From: Hyphomicrobiales bacterium
GTDB taxonomy: Bacteria; Pseudomonadota; Alphaproteobacteria; Rhizobiales; Xanthobacteraceae
Length of the DNA stretch: 5,541 nt
Direction: 5' to 3'
NCBI GenBank assembly: GCA_021730825.1
Contig: JAKFYO010000366.1
Location: 1-5,541 of the forward strand
A model generated the notes under the pieces. The model was given only the letters and a program-made list of their open reading frames with translations, was not told the DNA's origin and made no database searches. Positions 5,520 to 5,541 of the stretch are shown piece by piece. Position numbers and translations under genes: made by a program. Within the stretch, counting starts at the first letter, position 1, and each line of letters starts with the position of its first letter.

Positions 5520-5541
5520 CTATTTTTTGCGGGCGCTGAAC
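5520..5541 (-). CDS. Possible 3' end of an upstream gene (partial)
   Basis: On the minus strand a frame entering from the window edge reads F-S-A-R-K-K and stops with TAG at 5520-5522, 33 bp before the adenosyltransferase start. That spacing would suit a preceding gene of the same operon. From memory, a small protein with two membrane helices (HIG1-like) often precedes this adenosyltransferase gene in Hyphomicrobiales, so it is a reasonable guess. Six codons cannot show this, and the region could equally be untranslated leader. Confidence 0.22.

Overview
The window looks like a core chromosomal segment of an alphaproteobacterium, most likely a member of the Hyphomicrobiales (Rhizobiales) close to the Bradyrhizobium/Rhodopseudomonas group. 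Three things point there. A TlpA with the WCVPC motif and two extra cysteines is transcribed divergently from argH. A cobalamin adenosyltransferase sits in one run with electron-transfer flavoprotein (ETF) and 3-hydroxybutyryl-CoA dehydrogenase genes, an order I remember as common in that order of bacteria. A palindromic intergenic repeat resembles ones I remember from bradyrhizobial genomes. The assignment rests on recognition of protein sequences and gene order; no search was run. Coding is dense, base composition is moderately GC-rich and even, and I see no phage, transposase, CRISPR, tRNA or rRNA.

Layout from left to right. Positions 1-390 hold the first 130 codons of argH (minus strand, cut by the window edge). 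After 26 bp, tlpA (417-1097, plus strand) encodes a membrane-anchored periplasmic thioredoxin-like reductase. Positions 1098-1211 separate convergent genes and contain two inverted copies of one palindromic repeat; one copy may double as the tlpA terminator. From 1212 to 5486 six genes lie on the minus strand with gaps of 2 to 34 bp, and probably form one operon. In transcription order they are a PduO-type cob(I)alamin adenosyltransferase (TTG start), a rhomboid protease, etfB, etfA, 3-hydroxybutyryl-CoA dehydrogenase and a 67-residue YjfB-like protein. A stop codon at 5520-5522 may be the end of a further upstream gene of the same operon.

The metabolic theme of the operon is acyl-CoA oxidation. 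ETF carries electrons from acyl-CoA dehydrogenases toward the quinone pool, the dehydrogenase oxidises 3-hydroxyacyl-CoA (or works in polyhydroxybutyrate/acetoacetyl-CoA interconversion), and the adenosyltransferase makes the adenosylcobalamin needed by mutases such as methylmalonyl-CoA mutase. The rhomboid protease and the small YjfB-like protein have no obvious place in this chemistry.

I did not find a new biological system. The points most worth a second look are the repeat pair, whose stem positions show a compensatory exchange, and the unexplained passengers of the ETF operon.
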